Assembly (NCBI RefSeq): GCF_000243255.1 | Contig: NZ_CM001436.1 | Span: 2,526,635 to 2,590,634 of the forward strand | DNA length: 64,000 nt | From: Methanoplanus limicola DSM 2279 | GTDB lineage: Archaea > Halobacteriota > Methanomicrobia > Methanomicrobiales > Methanomicrobiaceae | Direction of reading: 5' to 3' | Shown: piece after piece, positions 16,319 to 24,491 of the stretch | How positions within the stretch are numbered: position 1 is the stretch's first letter | How the letters are laid out: each line of letters begins with the position of its first letter | Made by a program: the position numbers and the translations under genes | The notes under the pieces: model-generated | What the model saw: the letters and a program-made list of their open reading frames with translations, nothing else | The model's database searches: none | What the model was told of the DNA's origin: nothing

Positions 16319-18053
16319 CAGTACTTTAAACATTTCCTGAAAAACCCCATTTTTTGCTCAGAGTATTTCTGCCCAACTTGAGAAAGTTAAGTACTTCTCT
16401 ATTTTAATGACAAACCGCATGGACTACTGCGCGTAATACTGCGCGTTTACCCCAATATCGCCAAATTCTTTTAGAATTTAGCCAGAATTTACCTTATTTT
16501 TTTGACGTACGCCTGATTTATGGTGGGGTTTATATACTCTCAAAAACCCCTCATATGGCAAATAATTGTCAAAATATAGGCAAATCAGAGCTTAATAAAG
16601 AAAATAAGCTTGGAAACCTTGAACCGATATGCGCTCTTGTTGAGGGGAATGTAACCTTAACAGGTGGCAGAAACTATGATAGTCTAACGTTGATTCGGGG
16701 AGCTATCGCTACGGCATGTTCTAATAACTCAATATCCGGTTTTGCAAAAATGACGGAAGGACTACCGTCCCATACGACTTGTCTAAAAAAACTTCATGGC
16801 CTTAATATGGAGGAATTGACACTAAATACTCCAAAAATGCTTTTAAAAGCGGGAAAAGGAATCCTTAAGAAAGGTCAGAAGTATGATTTTGCAATTGATA
16901 TAACGCTAATTCCATATTATGGGAAAAAGGATAAAAAAAATCCTAAATCTCCAATTGTAGGTGGAAAAAGAAAGGCATCGACAAATTATTTTGTTGGATA
17001 CCTGACATTCTCGGTTGTAAATATGGATAAGCACCTTATACTTCAGGTTATTCCTTTGTTTAGAGATTCCACTAACCTCACCGCAATAAAGAATTGTGTT
17101 GATTTAATTTATGGATATGGATTCAAGATCAAATCTCTGATGCTTGACCGTGAGTTTTACTCTGCTGAAATCTTCAGTTACCTTAAGGAATCTGAAATTC
17201 CTCACATAGTGCCTGTTAAGAAGAACAGTGATGAACTCAAAAGGCAGCTGAAGGGAAAGAAATCAAAATCATTTGAATATGTTATAAACGCCAAATCGAA
17301 GAATAAGCTAAAATGTAAGGTGAAAATTGTTGATCGTGTCATTTACATGAAAGGTAAAAAGGGTAAAAAAGGTGCTCTTCATCGTGCTTTTGTTGTGTAC
17401 AAAATTAATACTTCCCCAAATCAATTAGTGAGCGATACAGGCATAGATTTGCCATTGAATCAACATATGTCATTAATAATAAATTCAAAGTAAGAACATC
17501 CACCAAAGATCATGTGGTGAGATTTTTTTATTATCTAATTGCATGCATAATTCAGAATTTTTGGGTTTTAACAAAATGGAAGCGATTTGCAAAGATTCAG
17601 AGAGGACCAAAAGTAATAGACAGGGACAAATTCCCCTTAAATCATTATCTTGCCATCATATTTGAAGAAAGTATGACTCATTTTCGTATATTAAGGATTG
17701 ATGAAATTGCTATAAGCTGACATTCTGACATCTCAATGAACGGAATATGCAGCTGCGACCGATTTAGCGGTAGCTATCTATAATTTTGTAACTTTTTCAC
17801 TGGAAACAATACAATTTCAATTCAAAGATACTCTTTTCAGATTGATCTCGATGAGAAATGGAAGAATTAATGAGGCCTAAATGGGGATGAGTGATGTTAA
17901 TCAAAATAGGTTTACAAAATGTGCCTTGTGACCTCTGTGCAAAAAAACGGGGAATTTAGGGCCAATACTGCGATTTGGACAATTTAAGAGATTATTTTAA
18001 ATTTAATATTGTAGGTTTGAACATATTAATGATCGTCTAAGTTTAAAGTACTG
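16319..18053 (+). mobile_element. ISH3-type insertion sequence with exact ends
   Basis: Perfect 13-base terminal inverted repeats: CAGTACTTTAAAC at 16319-16331 and GTTTAAAGTACTG at 18041-18053. A 5-base direct repeat GATTA flanks it (16314-16318 and 18054-18058), the usual target duplication size of this family. Total 1735 bases. The transposase is frameshifted. About 320 bases after the gene are non-coding. The ends are confirmed by an unbroken copy of the target sequence at 22.9 kb. Confidence 0.9.
16555..17720 (+). pseudogene. ISH3-type transposase, frameshifted
   Basis: The first frame runs to about 17425 and contains FAIDITLIPYYGKK (first catalytic Asp) and LMLDREFYSAEIF (second Asp). 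Near LVSDTG the reading shifts. In the other frame the sequence continues ERYRHRFAIESTYV (catalytic Glu) and ends RILRIDEIAIS at 17720. All three DDE residues survive, but on two frames. Either the copy is recently inactivated or it uses programmed frameshifting; no clear slippery heptamer is seen at the joint. Confidence 0.85.
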
Positions 18054-18130
18054 GATTAGAATGGACACTTTGAAATAATCTTCCATTTCATTCCGATTAT
18101 TCCTAAACTTAAGATTATGCACTGTAAAAT
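18054..18130 (+). repeat. 141-base dispersed repeat, right half
   Basis: Begins with the duplicated GATTA and continues AATAATCTTCCATTTC, ATTCCGATTATTCCT and TTATGCACTGTAAAAT. It matches, inverted, the part of the intact copy at 22899-22970. The rest of the gap to larE is non-coding. Confidence 0.8.
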
Positions 18131-18161
18131 AAGATGATAAAAAAATAAAAAGACAGACAAA

Positions 18162-18962
18162 TTATATTTCATCCATGCTTCCGCTTCTGTAGCCCCCCAT
18201 ATCAAGGCATATATACTTAAATCCGGTATTTTTTAATTCCTTCATGATTAAATCCTTATTTTGAAGAAGTGCCAAAAAATCCGAGGGCAAAACTTCAATT
18301 CTTGCAATATCGCCGTGAAGCCTTACCCTGAAATTATTAAATCCAAGTGAAAAGAGGATGTCTTCAGCTCTTTCAACCATTCCCAGTTTTTTTGGATTTA
18401 TCCCATCACCGTATGGAATCCTTGAGGCAAGGCAGGCCGAAGATGGTTTGTCTGCAAATGAATGTCCAAGTTCGCGTGCAATCTCGCGAATTTCATCTTT
18501 GTTAATGCCGGCTTTAATGAAGGGATGCAGTATCCCTGCCTCATCTGATGCCTTTATTCCCGGCCTGTACTCACCAAGGTCTGAGACATTCTGCCCGTCA
18601 GCAATCTCAGTTATGTCATAGTCTTTGAGAAACTCTTTTATTTTCCCGGCGATGTGGCTCTTGCAGATGTAGCACCGGTTTTTTGGGTTTGAGGAAAGAC
18701 CCTCCACAAGGAACGGATCAAAGTCTATGACTTTTAACCGGAGTCCTATTTCAGCGGCAGTTTCCACTGCGTTATTATATTCTCTGTTTGGTATCAGAGG
18801 ACTGTTTAAAAAAATTCCCAGAACATTCTCCCCAAGAATTTCTACAGCAACTGCTGAAAGAAGTGAACTGTCAACCCCTCCTGAATATGCAATTGCAAGG
18901 GATTTGCCGGAACTGAGGTCTTCTTTTAATTTATTGAATTTAGCTTCAGTCGTGCTCTTCAT
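18162..18962 (-). CDS. larE: LarE-type sulfur transferase (PP-loop)
   Basis: 266 residues. The PP-loop YSGGVDSS sits at 26-33. Cys97 and Cys100 (RCYIC) and a third Cys near 177 (KPSSACLASRIPYG) are the three positions that hold a [4Fe-4S] cluster in cluster-type LarE proteins, which hand over a sulfur from the cluster rather than sacrificing a protein Cys. LarE thiolates the nicotinic-acid-derived nickel-pincer cofactor precursor. No larB/larC is visible here, so another substrate is possible. Its start is 24 bases after the stop of the XRE regulator, in one operon behind the regulon palindrome. Confidence 0.85.
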   Translation of the reverse strand: MKSTTEAKFNKLKEDLSSGKSLAIAYSGGVDSSLLSAVAVEILGENVLGIFLNSPLIPNREYNNAVETAAEIGLRLKVIDFDPFLVEGLSSNPKNRCYICKSHIAGKIKEFLKDYDITEIADGQNVSDLGEYRPGIKASDEAGILHPFIKAGINKDEIREIARELGHSFADKPSSACLASRIPYGDGINPKKLGMVERAEDILFSLGFNNFRVRLHGDIARIEVLPSDFLALLQNKDLIMKELKNTGFKYICLDMGGYRSGSMDEI

Positions 18963-18986
18963 AGCAGGGATTATTTCCGTATTTTA

Positions 18987-19292
18987 TTATTCGCCGCATC
19001 CGTCGTCGGTTCTGATCATCTTACATATGGCGCACATTCTTGATGTCAGATCTTTCACTTTTCCATCTTTTAGATCTTCTGCAAGCAGTTTTAATTCTTC
19101 CCTGACCTCGCTTTCAAATTCGATTCTGTACCCTCTCTTCTTTGAAAGATACTGTGATACTGCCGATGGTGCTATTCCAAGCAGTTTGGATGCCTGAAGA
19201 CTTGAAACACCCATTCCGACAAGCTCTTCTGCAAGAGCGGCGCGTATTGCAGGGATGACATCCCAGACTATTTTCTGACAGGGTAGATCCAT
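18987..19292 (-). CDS. XRE-type regulator with four cysteines (COG2522-like)
   Basis: 101 residues from the ATG at 19292; the longer frame upstream would run through the operator. A helix-turn-helix lies at about 27-52 (GMGVSSLQASKLLGIAPSAVSQYLSKKRG). Cysteines sit at 5, 87, 90 and 99 (MDLPC and MCAICKMIRTDDGC). This fits the archaeal COG2522 type of short regulators and could bind an Fe-S cluster or zinc. A perfect 18-base palindrome lies 44 bases upstream. It is divergent from the MoaD-like gene and co-transcribed with larE. With the winged-helix protein at 8814 it is a prime candidate for the regulator of the island. Confidence 0.8.
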   Translation of the reverse strand: MDLPCQKIVWDVIPAIRAALAEELVGMGVSSLQASKLLGIAPSAVSQYLSKKRGYRIEFESEVREELKLLAEDLKDGKVKDLTSRMCAICKMIRTDDGCGE

Positions 19293-19335
19293 AATTACCA
19301 CAACATTTTTTATTTGAAAAGTATTACAGTTATGT

Positions 19336-19353
19336 AATTCACAATTGTGAATT
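19336..19353. promoter_or_regulatory. Sulfur-regulon palindrome, perfect 18-base site
   Basis: AATTCACAATTGTGAATT, the best match to the island-wide consensus. It lies between the divergent XRE regulator-larE operon and the moaD-moaE operon, so one site could control both sides. Confidence 0.75.
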
Positions 19354-19478
19354 GGATGTATAGATAAATATTGATTTCGGTTATGTCTCCTGCTCTCCAG
19401 ATTAGTGATCTGATATTTATGGGAGATATTTGGGAGAGATATAAAAATAATTAATGTTACGGCCATGGAGTTTTAAAA

Positions 19479-19757
19479 ATGAAGCTAAAAATAAAGTTTT
19501 TTGCCAGATTTGCAGAAATTTTCCCAAAAGAGACTGATTTTGAGTATGATGGTGAGAATACAGTATATGATGCATTAAAGATGTTTTGTGGGAAATATCC
19601 AGAAGGAACTGAGAGTATCTTCAATCAGGACGGAAGTTTTCAGGATTATGTTCTGATTATGCACAATTTTGTCAGAATTGATAAAGATGATGTAAAGGCA
19701 ATCCAAATCGTTTCCGGTGATGAAATTGCAGTTTACCCACCGGTTGCAGGGGGGTGA
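19479..19757 (+). CDS. moaD: MoaD-type beta-grasp sulfur carrier (copy 2)
   Basis: 92 residues: strand LKIKFFARFAEIFPKE, core IFNQDGSFQDYVLIMHN, end EIAVYPPVAGG with the C-terminal Gly-Gly. The MoaE gene overlaps its stop codon (GTGA), so it is most likely the small subunit of molybdopterin synthase. It is divergent from the XRE regulator with the perfect palindrome between them, though that site is about 125 bases from its start. Confidence 0.88.
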   Translation: MKLKIKFFARFAEIFPKETDFEYDGENTVYDALKMFCGKYPEGTESIFNQDGSFQDYVLIMHNFVRIDKDDVKAIQIVSGDEIAVYPPVAGG

Positions 19758-20182
19758 CTGAAATATCTGTAAGAGTAACAAATAATGATGCGGATATAGC
19801 AAAGCTTGTAGAAAGCGCTAAATCGAGTGCAATGGGTGCAATTGTTGTATTTGACGGGATTGTCAGAGATGATGATATTGAGTGGATTGAATTAAGCGCA
19901 TATGAAGAGGGTGCACTCCGTGAATTCGAGGCTATAAGAGAGGATGCAATTAAAAAATTCGGGCTTTTATCGGTTGATATTATTCACAGAACCGGACGCT
20001 TAAAACCCGGTGACAATATCCTGATAATTGTTGTGGGTTCTCCTCACCGTAAAGACGCATTATCTGGATGTGAATACATCCTTGAAGAGATTAAGAGAAG
20101 GGCCCCTGTATGGAAGAAAGAATTTCGAAAGGGTGAAGAGCAATGGGTCGATCCCCACATAAATAAAAAAAATATTGAATAA
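19754..20182 (+). CDS. moaE: Molybdopterin synthase catalytic subunit
   Basis: 142 residues from GTG, overlapping the moaD stop by 4 bases. Conserved MoaE parts: GAIVVFDGIVRD near the start, YEEGALREFEAI, HRTGRLKPGD, VVGSPHRKDALSGCEYILEEIKRRAPVWKKE with the active-site Lys residues. With thiocarboxylated MoaD it puts the dithiolene sulfurs on precursor Z to give molybdopterin, needed for formate dehydrogenase and formylmethanofuran dehydrogenase in methanogens. FdhD at 25575 serves the same enzymes. Confidence 0.92.
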   Translation: MTEISVRVTNNDADIAKLVESAKSSAMGAIVVFDGIVRDDDIEWIELSAYEEGALREFEAIREDAIKKFGLLSVDIIHRTGRLKPGDNILIIVVGSPHRKDALSGCEYILEEIKRRAPVWKKEFRKGEEQWVDPHINKKNIE

Positions 20183-20239
20183 TTCTCATAACCCCTTTTG
20201 CAGCAATCAAATATGATCCCTCATACTCTCATGAGAATT

Positions 20240-21220
20240 TCAGGATATATCAAGCATCCTCTCAATTGCTCTTTCTGCCTTTATGGCAACTTCACCTGAA
20301 ACTACAATCCTGGGTTTCAGGCTTTTTAAGGAGTCTAAAACATCAGACAACCCTGTTTTCTTCATATTTACACACACTGCCGTCTCTGAGAGCGGATAAA
20401 ATACTTTGCCGGGGCATCTCTTTTCAAGCTGGTATAAAAGTCCTACCTCAGTTCCTATGACAAATTCCTTTGACCGGCTTTTGCAGGCATGTCGGACCAT
20501 TCCTGATGTTGAGAAGACATGGTCTGCCAGATCAATAACCTCCGGGCGGCACTCAGGGTGAGCAAGAACTTCTGCATCCGGGTGAAAACTTCTTGCAGTC
20601 TTTAAATCATCTGATGTTATTCTGTCGTGAACGTAACAGAAACCCTCCCACGGCAGAATCTTTTTTTCAGTAAACCGTGCCACATATGCAGCGAGATTTC
20701 GGTCGGGCAGGAATATTATTTCCTGCTCATCAAGGGACTCAACTACAGCGACCGCATTTGCAGATGTGCAGCAGATATCACTTTCTGCCTTTACTTCCGC
20801 AGATGTATTCACATATGCAACAACAGCGGCGTCAGGGAAGCGTTCACGAAGTACCTTAACCTCTCCTGCGGTTATCATCTCAGCCATCGGGCATTGTGCA
20901 TCTGCTACAGGCAGAATAACTGTTTTCTCAGGTGATAACACTGCTGCGGTCTCTGCCATGAAATCAACGCCGCAGAATACAATTACTTCTGATTCAAGAT
21001 TTGCCGCCGCTCTTGCAAGTTCGAGCGAATCTCCAACAATATCAGCTATATCCTGCACTTCCGGCAGCTGATAATTGTGTGCAAGAATAGTTGCATCCCT
21101 GGTTTTTTTCAGTGAATTTATCTGCTGTAAAGTGGATTCATTGTCTGTCTGATCATTTTGTCTTAGAATAATATCACAACCTTTTTTAAGATATTCAATA
21201 GTTATTATTTGGTCAGTCAC
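20240..21220 (-). CDS. nadA: Quinolinate synthase
   Basis: 326 residues from a GTG at 21220, the only plausible start before the family core; TTTTTATTG about 32 bases upstream would make it leaderless. Core: ATILAHNYQLPEVQDIADIVGDSLELA, GVDFMAETAAVLSPEKTV, CPMAEMI, YVNTSAEVKAESDICCTSANA, EVLAHPECRPEV. Conserved Cys ligands of the [4Fe-4S] cluster are present. It condenses iminoaspartate with dihydroxyacetone phosphate for NAD synthesis. The start codon lies inside the regulon palindrome. NadA's oxygen- and sulfur-dependent cluster may explain its place in the regulon. No nadB or nadC is adjacent. Confidence 0.9.
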   Translation of the reverse strand: MTDQIITIEYLKKGCDIILRQNDQTDNESTLQQINSLKKTRDATILAHNYQLPEVQDIADIVGDSLELARAAANLESEVIVFCGVDFMAETAAVLSPEKTVILPVADAQCPMAEMITAGEVKVLRERFPDAAVVAYVNTSAEVKAESDICCTSANAVAVVESLDEQEIIFLPDRNLAAYVARFTEKKILPWEGFCYVHDRITSDDLKTARSFHPDAEVLAHPECRPEVIDLADHVFSTSGMVRHACKSRSKEFVIGTEVGLLYQLEKRCPGKVFYPLSETAVCVNMKKTGLSDVLDSLKSLKPRIVVSGEVAIKAERAIERMLDIS

Positions 21221-21229
21221 AATTGTGAA
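21216..21229. promoter_or_regulatory. Sulfur-regulon palindrome over the nadA start
   Basis: GTCACAATTGTGAA, one mismatch from consensus. It covers the proposed GTG start of nadA and lies 85 bases from the start of the divergent 118-residue gene. A bound protein would block the expected leaderless transcription start. Confidence 0.65.
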
Positions 21230-21313
21230 TGTTTCGGCATGAATCAATAAAAAGCGATAGTGTACCAAAAGTTCTGTAAAATTGTAAAAAGACAATGTTG
21301 AAGGTGATAACTA

Positions 21314-21670
21314 ATGCCACGTGCTCTTACAAAAAAAGATATATCAATCCTTAAAAAAATTGCTCCTGAATCTGAGGGGTTAATCTGTAAAGGCTCAGGT
21401 AGTCCCTACCGTTCAATTCTACCGCCGCTTGCAAACCATTATTCAAAAGATTTGGAGGACTTTCTAAAAAGGCTTGAAGTGCTTGATGATGATGAAATCC
21501 ATTACCTCATCGGACTGATATATGATGGCAGCGAAAGCCTTGGATGCATTCCTGCTGAATATATGGAAGGTTTTCTGAATTTTATTTCAGAAAGGATTGG
21601 AGAGGAAAGTGCAGATTCGGTCATGAAATGTTTTGAAGAGACAACTGCCTGTGAAACATATTTTATCTGA
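21314..21670 (+). CDS. Uncharacterised 118-residue protein
   Basis: ATG preceded by AAGGTGAT, so this is a real gene. Mostly helical, acidic, with four Cys that form no tight motif (ICKGSG, LGCIP, MKCFEETTACE). I do not recognise a family. It is divergent from nadA and shares the intergenic palindrome, so it may be part of the regulon. Confidence 0.65.
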   Translation: MPRALTKKDISILKKIAPESEGLICKGSGSPYRSILPPLANHYSKDLEDFLKRLEVLDDDEIHYLIGLIYDGSESLGCIPAEYMEGFLNFISERIGEESADSVMKCFEETTACETYFI

Positions 21671-21749
21671 ATAATTACAATTTTTCTGCACTATTAAAAT
21701 CAGAGATACAGAGATTGGAAAAAAGAAAAATTACTTTTCGGTTATCAGA

Positions 21750-22745
21750 TCAGATATCTCTAAATGGCGTTAAATCACATCCTGTGCATGGCAGGCACAT
21801 TGTTTTTGCCAGTTTTGCATCAAGGTTGTTCTCCTTTAATATATCGCGCGCCATTACAGAAAGTCTGATAAGGCGCTCTGCTGTAGGTCGTTCTATTTTA
21901 ATCTCTCCGGCTCTTAAGGGAGATTGTGAAATTGGTCAAAGATTTGGAATGATTCCCATCTCAGAAAGCTTTGTAACACCGTTTTTGACGCATTCATCAT
22001 CCTCTCCAAGACCAATAATAAAGTTTGAACTAACTGAATTTCTGCCGAAAATATCTACTGCTCCTTTGAGGCTTTCAAGGATGAAATCCAGGGAAAGGCC
22101 CGGACAAACCTTTTCAAAGATTTCAGTGTCCATTGTTTCAACATTATATTTTATCTCATCTGCACCGGCATTTTTTAGAATTTTTGCAGAATCTGAGGTT
22201 GGATATACTGAAACACCTATTGGAAGGTCATATTTTTCACGAAGCATCTTTACTATCAGAGCCATACGCTCCACTTCTTTCTCTGGTGATTCAAAAACAC
22301 CGCCGGTAAGAGAAATTGCAGAAATATCTCCCTTTTCACAGGCTTCTTCAACCATTTTAAGGACTGTTTCCGGTTTTTTTATGCCGCCTTCAAGTTTAGG
22401 GACAGGGCAGAATTTGCAGTCATAGATGCAGTGTTCACTGACTGTGATGTAGGCCTGCCCGGGGCAGTGACAGAGCGGAAACTCAGGCATACCTTCGGCA
22501 ATCTGTTTATCACCTTCAATTACAGCTACTCCATCACCAATTTTGATTACTTTCAGTGTTGATGAGCTATTTATTGAAAGGCGGACTCTCCTTTCACCTG
22601 ATCTGATGAAAAAAGATTCCCCGCCTGCACCAGGACCGGCGGAAGCCTTTGTCTTTAATGTGTCCTTAAGCAGCAGTTCAGAATCTATGTCTGCTGAGCC
22701 GATGCTGATGAGATATGCTTTGTCTTCAGCCGTCATGTTGCGCAT
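21750..22745 (-). pseudogene. Radical-SAM protein with an in-frame TGA
   Basis: 331 codons with one stop. The first 269 codons contain the radical-SAM motif SEHCIYDCKFCPVPKLEG (CxxxCxxC) at about 109-116. The frame stops at a TGA (21936-21938) after GIIPNL, then continues open as PISQSPLRAGEIKIERPTA through a Cys-rich end (TMCLPCTGC) to a TGA at 21750. The tail has the proline-rich and ERP features expected of the same domain, so the stop sits inside the gene. A CGA to TGA change is the simplest explanation; read-through cannot be excluded. Exact substrate unknown. It is expressed behind a perfect regulon palindrome. Confidence 0.8.
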
Positions 22746-22775
22746 TGTTTTTTAACACTCCTGTTTAGATAATAA

Positions 22776-22793
22776 AATTCACATATGTGAATT
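22776..22793. promoter_or_regulatory. Sulfur-regulon palindrome upstream of the radical-SAM gene
   Basis: AATTCACATATGTGAATT, a perfect 18-base palindrome with the CATATG centre. It lies 31 bases before the ATG, between a TATA-like ACATAAA and an AGGAGTG ribosome site on the minus strand. Confidence 0.72.
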
Positions 22794-22898
22794 TATGTAT
22801 GTAATAGTCTTCGCGTATGATTTTATTGTTTTCCAATGTTTCATAAAACAAAAAATCGGGGAGTTTTTTTGCAGTATTTACTTACAAAATCATGAGAA

Positions 22899-23039
22899 TT
22901 TTTATAGTGCATAAACTTACGTTCAGGAATAATCGGAATGAAATGGAGATTATTTCTAAGCGTGCACTCTAATCGCACTAAATAGTCTTAATCAAACTTT
23001 CCGGATAACTCCTGAAAGTTTTTTTATCAGACTATAATT
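22899..23039 (-). repeat. 141-base dispersed repeat, intact copy
   Basis: Reads, on the minus strand, AATTATAGTCTGATA ... ATCCGGAAAGTTTGATTAA ... GATTA ... ATTTCATTCCGATTATTCCT ... TATGCACTATAAAAAT. It is the uninterrupted partner of the copy split by the insertion sequence at 16319. It contains a hairpin (AAACTTTC/GAAAGTTT, 22994-23022) followed on the plus strand by a run of T. It has no open frame. It could be a MITE-like element or a small RNA gene. Confidence 0.8.
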
Positions 23040-23114
23040 CACTGAAGCTAAGTATTTTTTGAGCCGGAAAAAACGGTTTTATGAAGTTACACAATAAAGG
23101 AATAAGAGAGTATT

Positions 23115-23306
23115 ATGTGGATAATTTTGCCGGATAAAAGTATAAAGAATATTTCTTCATCGGCACCAATAGAAGAGATTCTTCTGGAGCTTGGTTTAAA
23201 TCCTGCTTCTTTTATTGTTGTAAAGAACGGAAGTGTTGTTCCTGAGGATGTAAGTGCAGGTGAAGATGATGAAATAAAACTCATTACAATTTCACATGGC
23301 GGTTGA
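23115..23306 (+). CDS. ThiS-type beta-grasp sulfur carrier
   Basis: 63 residues, ThiS-sized, ending ITISHGG. The pattern (MWIILPDKSIKNIS, EILLELGLNPASFIVVKNG, EDVSAGEDDEIKLI) is that of ThiS and of TtuB-type carriers. The TtuA gene begins 4 bases after its stop. Because of that pairing it more likely supplies sulfur for 2-thiouridine in tRNA (TtuB role) than for thiamine. Confidence 0.88.
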   Translation: MWIILPDKSIKNISSSAPIEEILLELGLNPASFIVVKNGSVVPEDVSAGEDDEIKLITISHGG

Positions 23307-23310
23307 TTGA

Positions 23311-24234
23311 TTGCCAGCATCAGGTACAGGCTCTGAAAACAAGTGCGCCCTCTGCGGAAAGCCGGCAGTAATCCGGCTTAGTAATTCCAAAATAAGGCTG
23401 TGCAGCGGGCACTTTATAGAGGAGGTGGAGAATCGGGTATATGCCCACATAAGAAATAATAAGATGATTTCTCCAGGAGACAGAATTCTTGTAGGCTTAA
23501 GCGGGGGAAAAGACAGCACAGCCCTTCTTCTTATGCTTCATGGCTATCGTTCAGATTTCAAAGATGCAGAACCTGTTGCAGTAACGGTTGATGAGGGGAT
23601 TTCAGGATACCGTGAAGAGACTGTTGAAGCGGCAGTGAGCATTGCCTCAGAGCTTGGTATTGAGCATCACATAATCTCTTTTGATGAAATATTTGATGCT
23701 GATCTTGACAAAATTGTCGCCGGAAAAGATGTTCGTGCATGCAGTGTCTGCGGGGTTCTTAGAAGGCGGGCTTTAATCAAAGCGGCTGAGAGATTCAGCG
23801 CAAACAAGATTGCAACAGGCCACAATCTTGATGATGAGGCCCAGTCAGTTATAATGAATGTTTTAAGAGGGGACTCTGCCTCTCTTATACAGGATACATC
23901 AGAAGGATACCCCGGATATTTCATTCCAAGAATTAAACCTCTCTCTGTCCTCTCCGAAAAAGAGATTGTAACTTATCTTCTTGTCAGGGGGTTCTACCGC
24001 GACCTACCCGAATGCCCGTATGCAGGCACTGCCATGAGGTTGGAAGTTCGCATTATGCTTGCCGAACTGGAGCACCGGCATCCCGGCACAAAAGGGCATC
24101 TTATGAAATTCCAGGAGACGTTAAAGCAATCCTGCTATGAAAAACCTGATGGTAAATTCTATAACTGCCGTATTTGCGGTGAAATCTCAAGCAGTGAAGT
24201 CTGCCAGGTATGCAGGCATTTAAAGCGTGAATGA
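23311..24234 (+). CDS. ttuA: TtuA/NcsA-type tRNA 2-thiolation enzyme
   Basis: 307 residues from TTG, 4 bases after the carrier gene. An N-terminal zinc finger (CALCGKP ... LCSGHF), a PP-loop (GLSGGKDSTALL), the cluster Cys pair in ACSVCGVL with a third Cys in LPECPYAG, the ATGHNLDDEAQSV block and a C-terminal zinc finger (CRICG ... CQVC). TtuA uses a [4Fe-4S] cluster and a thiocarboxylated carrier to thiolate a tRNA uridine. The carrier is the adjacent gene; the E1-like protein at 11175 may activate it. Confidence 0.9.
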   Translation: MPASGTGSENKCALCGKPAVIRLSNSKIRLCSGHFIEEVENRVYAHIRNNKMISPGDRILVGLSGGKDSTALLLMLHGYRSDFKDAEPVAVTVDEGISGYREETVEAAVSIASELGIEHHIISFDEIFDADLDKIVAGKDVRACSVCGVLRRRALIKAAERFSANKIATGHNLDDEAQSVIMNVLRGDSASLIQDTSEGYPGYFIPRIKPLSVLSEKEIVTYLLVRGFYRDLPECPYAGTAMRLEVRIMLAELEHRHPGTKGHLMKFQETLKQSCYEKPDGKFYNCRICGEISSSEVCQVCRHLKRE

Positions 24235-24361
24235 ATAACAGGGGGGGGCTATTTTCGTTAAATTTTCAAATTTTTCCTTTTTTTTAATTTTCAATATTGC
24301 GGCAAAAATTGCCCAGTAATGAACTGTTAAATTGTTAAGAGGTTAAGTATAGTATAGAGTC

Positions 24362-24375
24362 TTCACATATGTGAA
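24362..24375. promoter_or_regulatory. Sulfur-regulon palindrome at the first tRNA-Cys promoter
   Basis: TTCACATATGTGAA (in CTTCACATATGTGAAG, perfectly symmetric). It lies between a TATA-like TATAGTATA (about 24348-24356) and the tRNA-Cys 5' end 8 bases downstream, exactly over the expected transcription start. Confidence 0.75.
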
Positions 24376-24383
24376 GATTGCCG

Positions 24384-24456
24384 GCCAAGGTGGCGGAGAG
24401 GCTACGCGGTCGCCTGCAGAGCGACTTTTATCCCGGTTCGATTCCGGGCCTTGGCT
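24384..24456 (+). tRNA. tRNA-Cys (anticodon GCA), copy 1
   Basis: 73-base cloverleaf: acceptor GCCAAGG/CCTTGGC, anticodon loop CTGCAGA (anticodon GCA), T arm GGTTCGATTCC, discriminator T as required for Cys, followed by TTTTT. It differs from the second tRNA-Cys at 27993 in the acceptor stem and D and variable regions, so the two are distinct genes, not a recent copy. A regulon palindrome overlaps its start. Confidence 0.93.
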
Positions 24457-24491
24457 TTTTGCCGGTTAAAATTTAACTGGTATTGTTCTGA

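Noticed and set aside
21936-21938. Selenocysteine at the in-frame TGA
   Set aside because: The position looks like an Arg codon in a non-catalytic stretch and no SECIS-like element was seen; mutation is simpler.
21715-22425. Long plus-strand open frame of 236 codons
   Set aside because: It is the complement of the radical-SAM gene, whose motifs, start and operator are on the minus strand; the plus frame has no family features.
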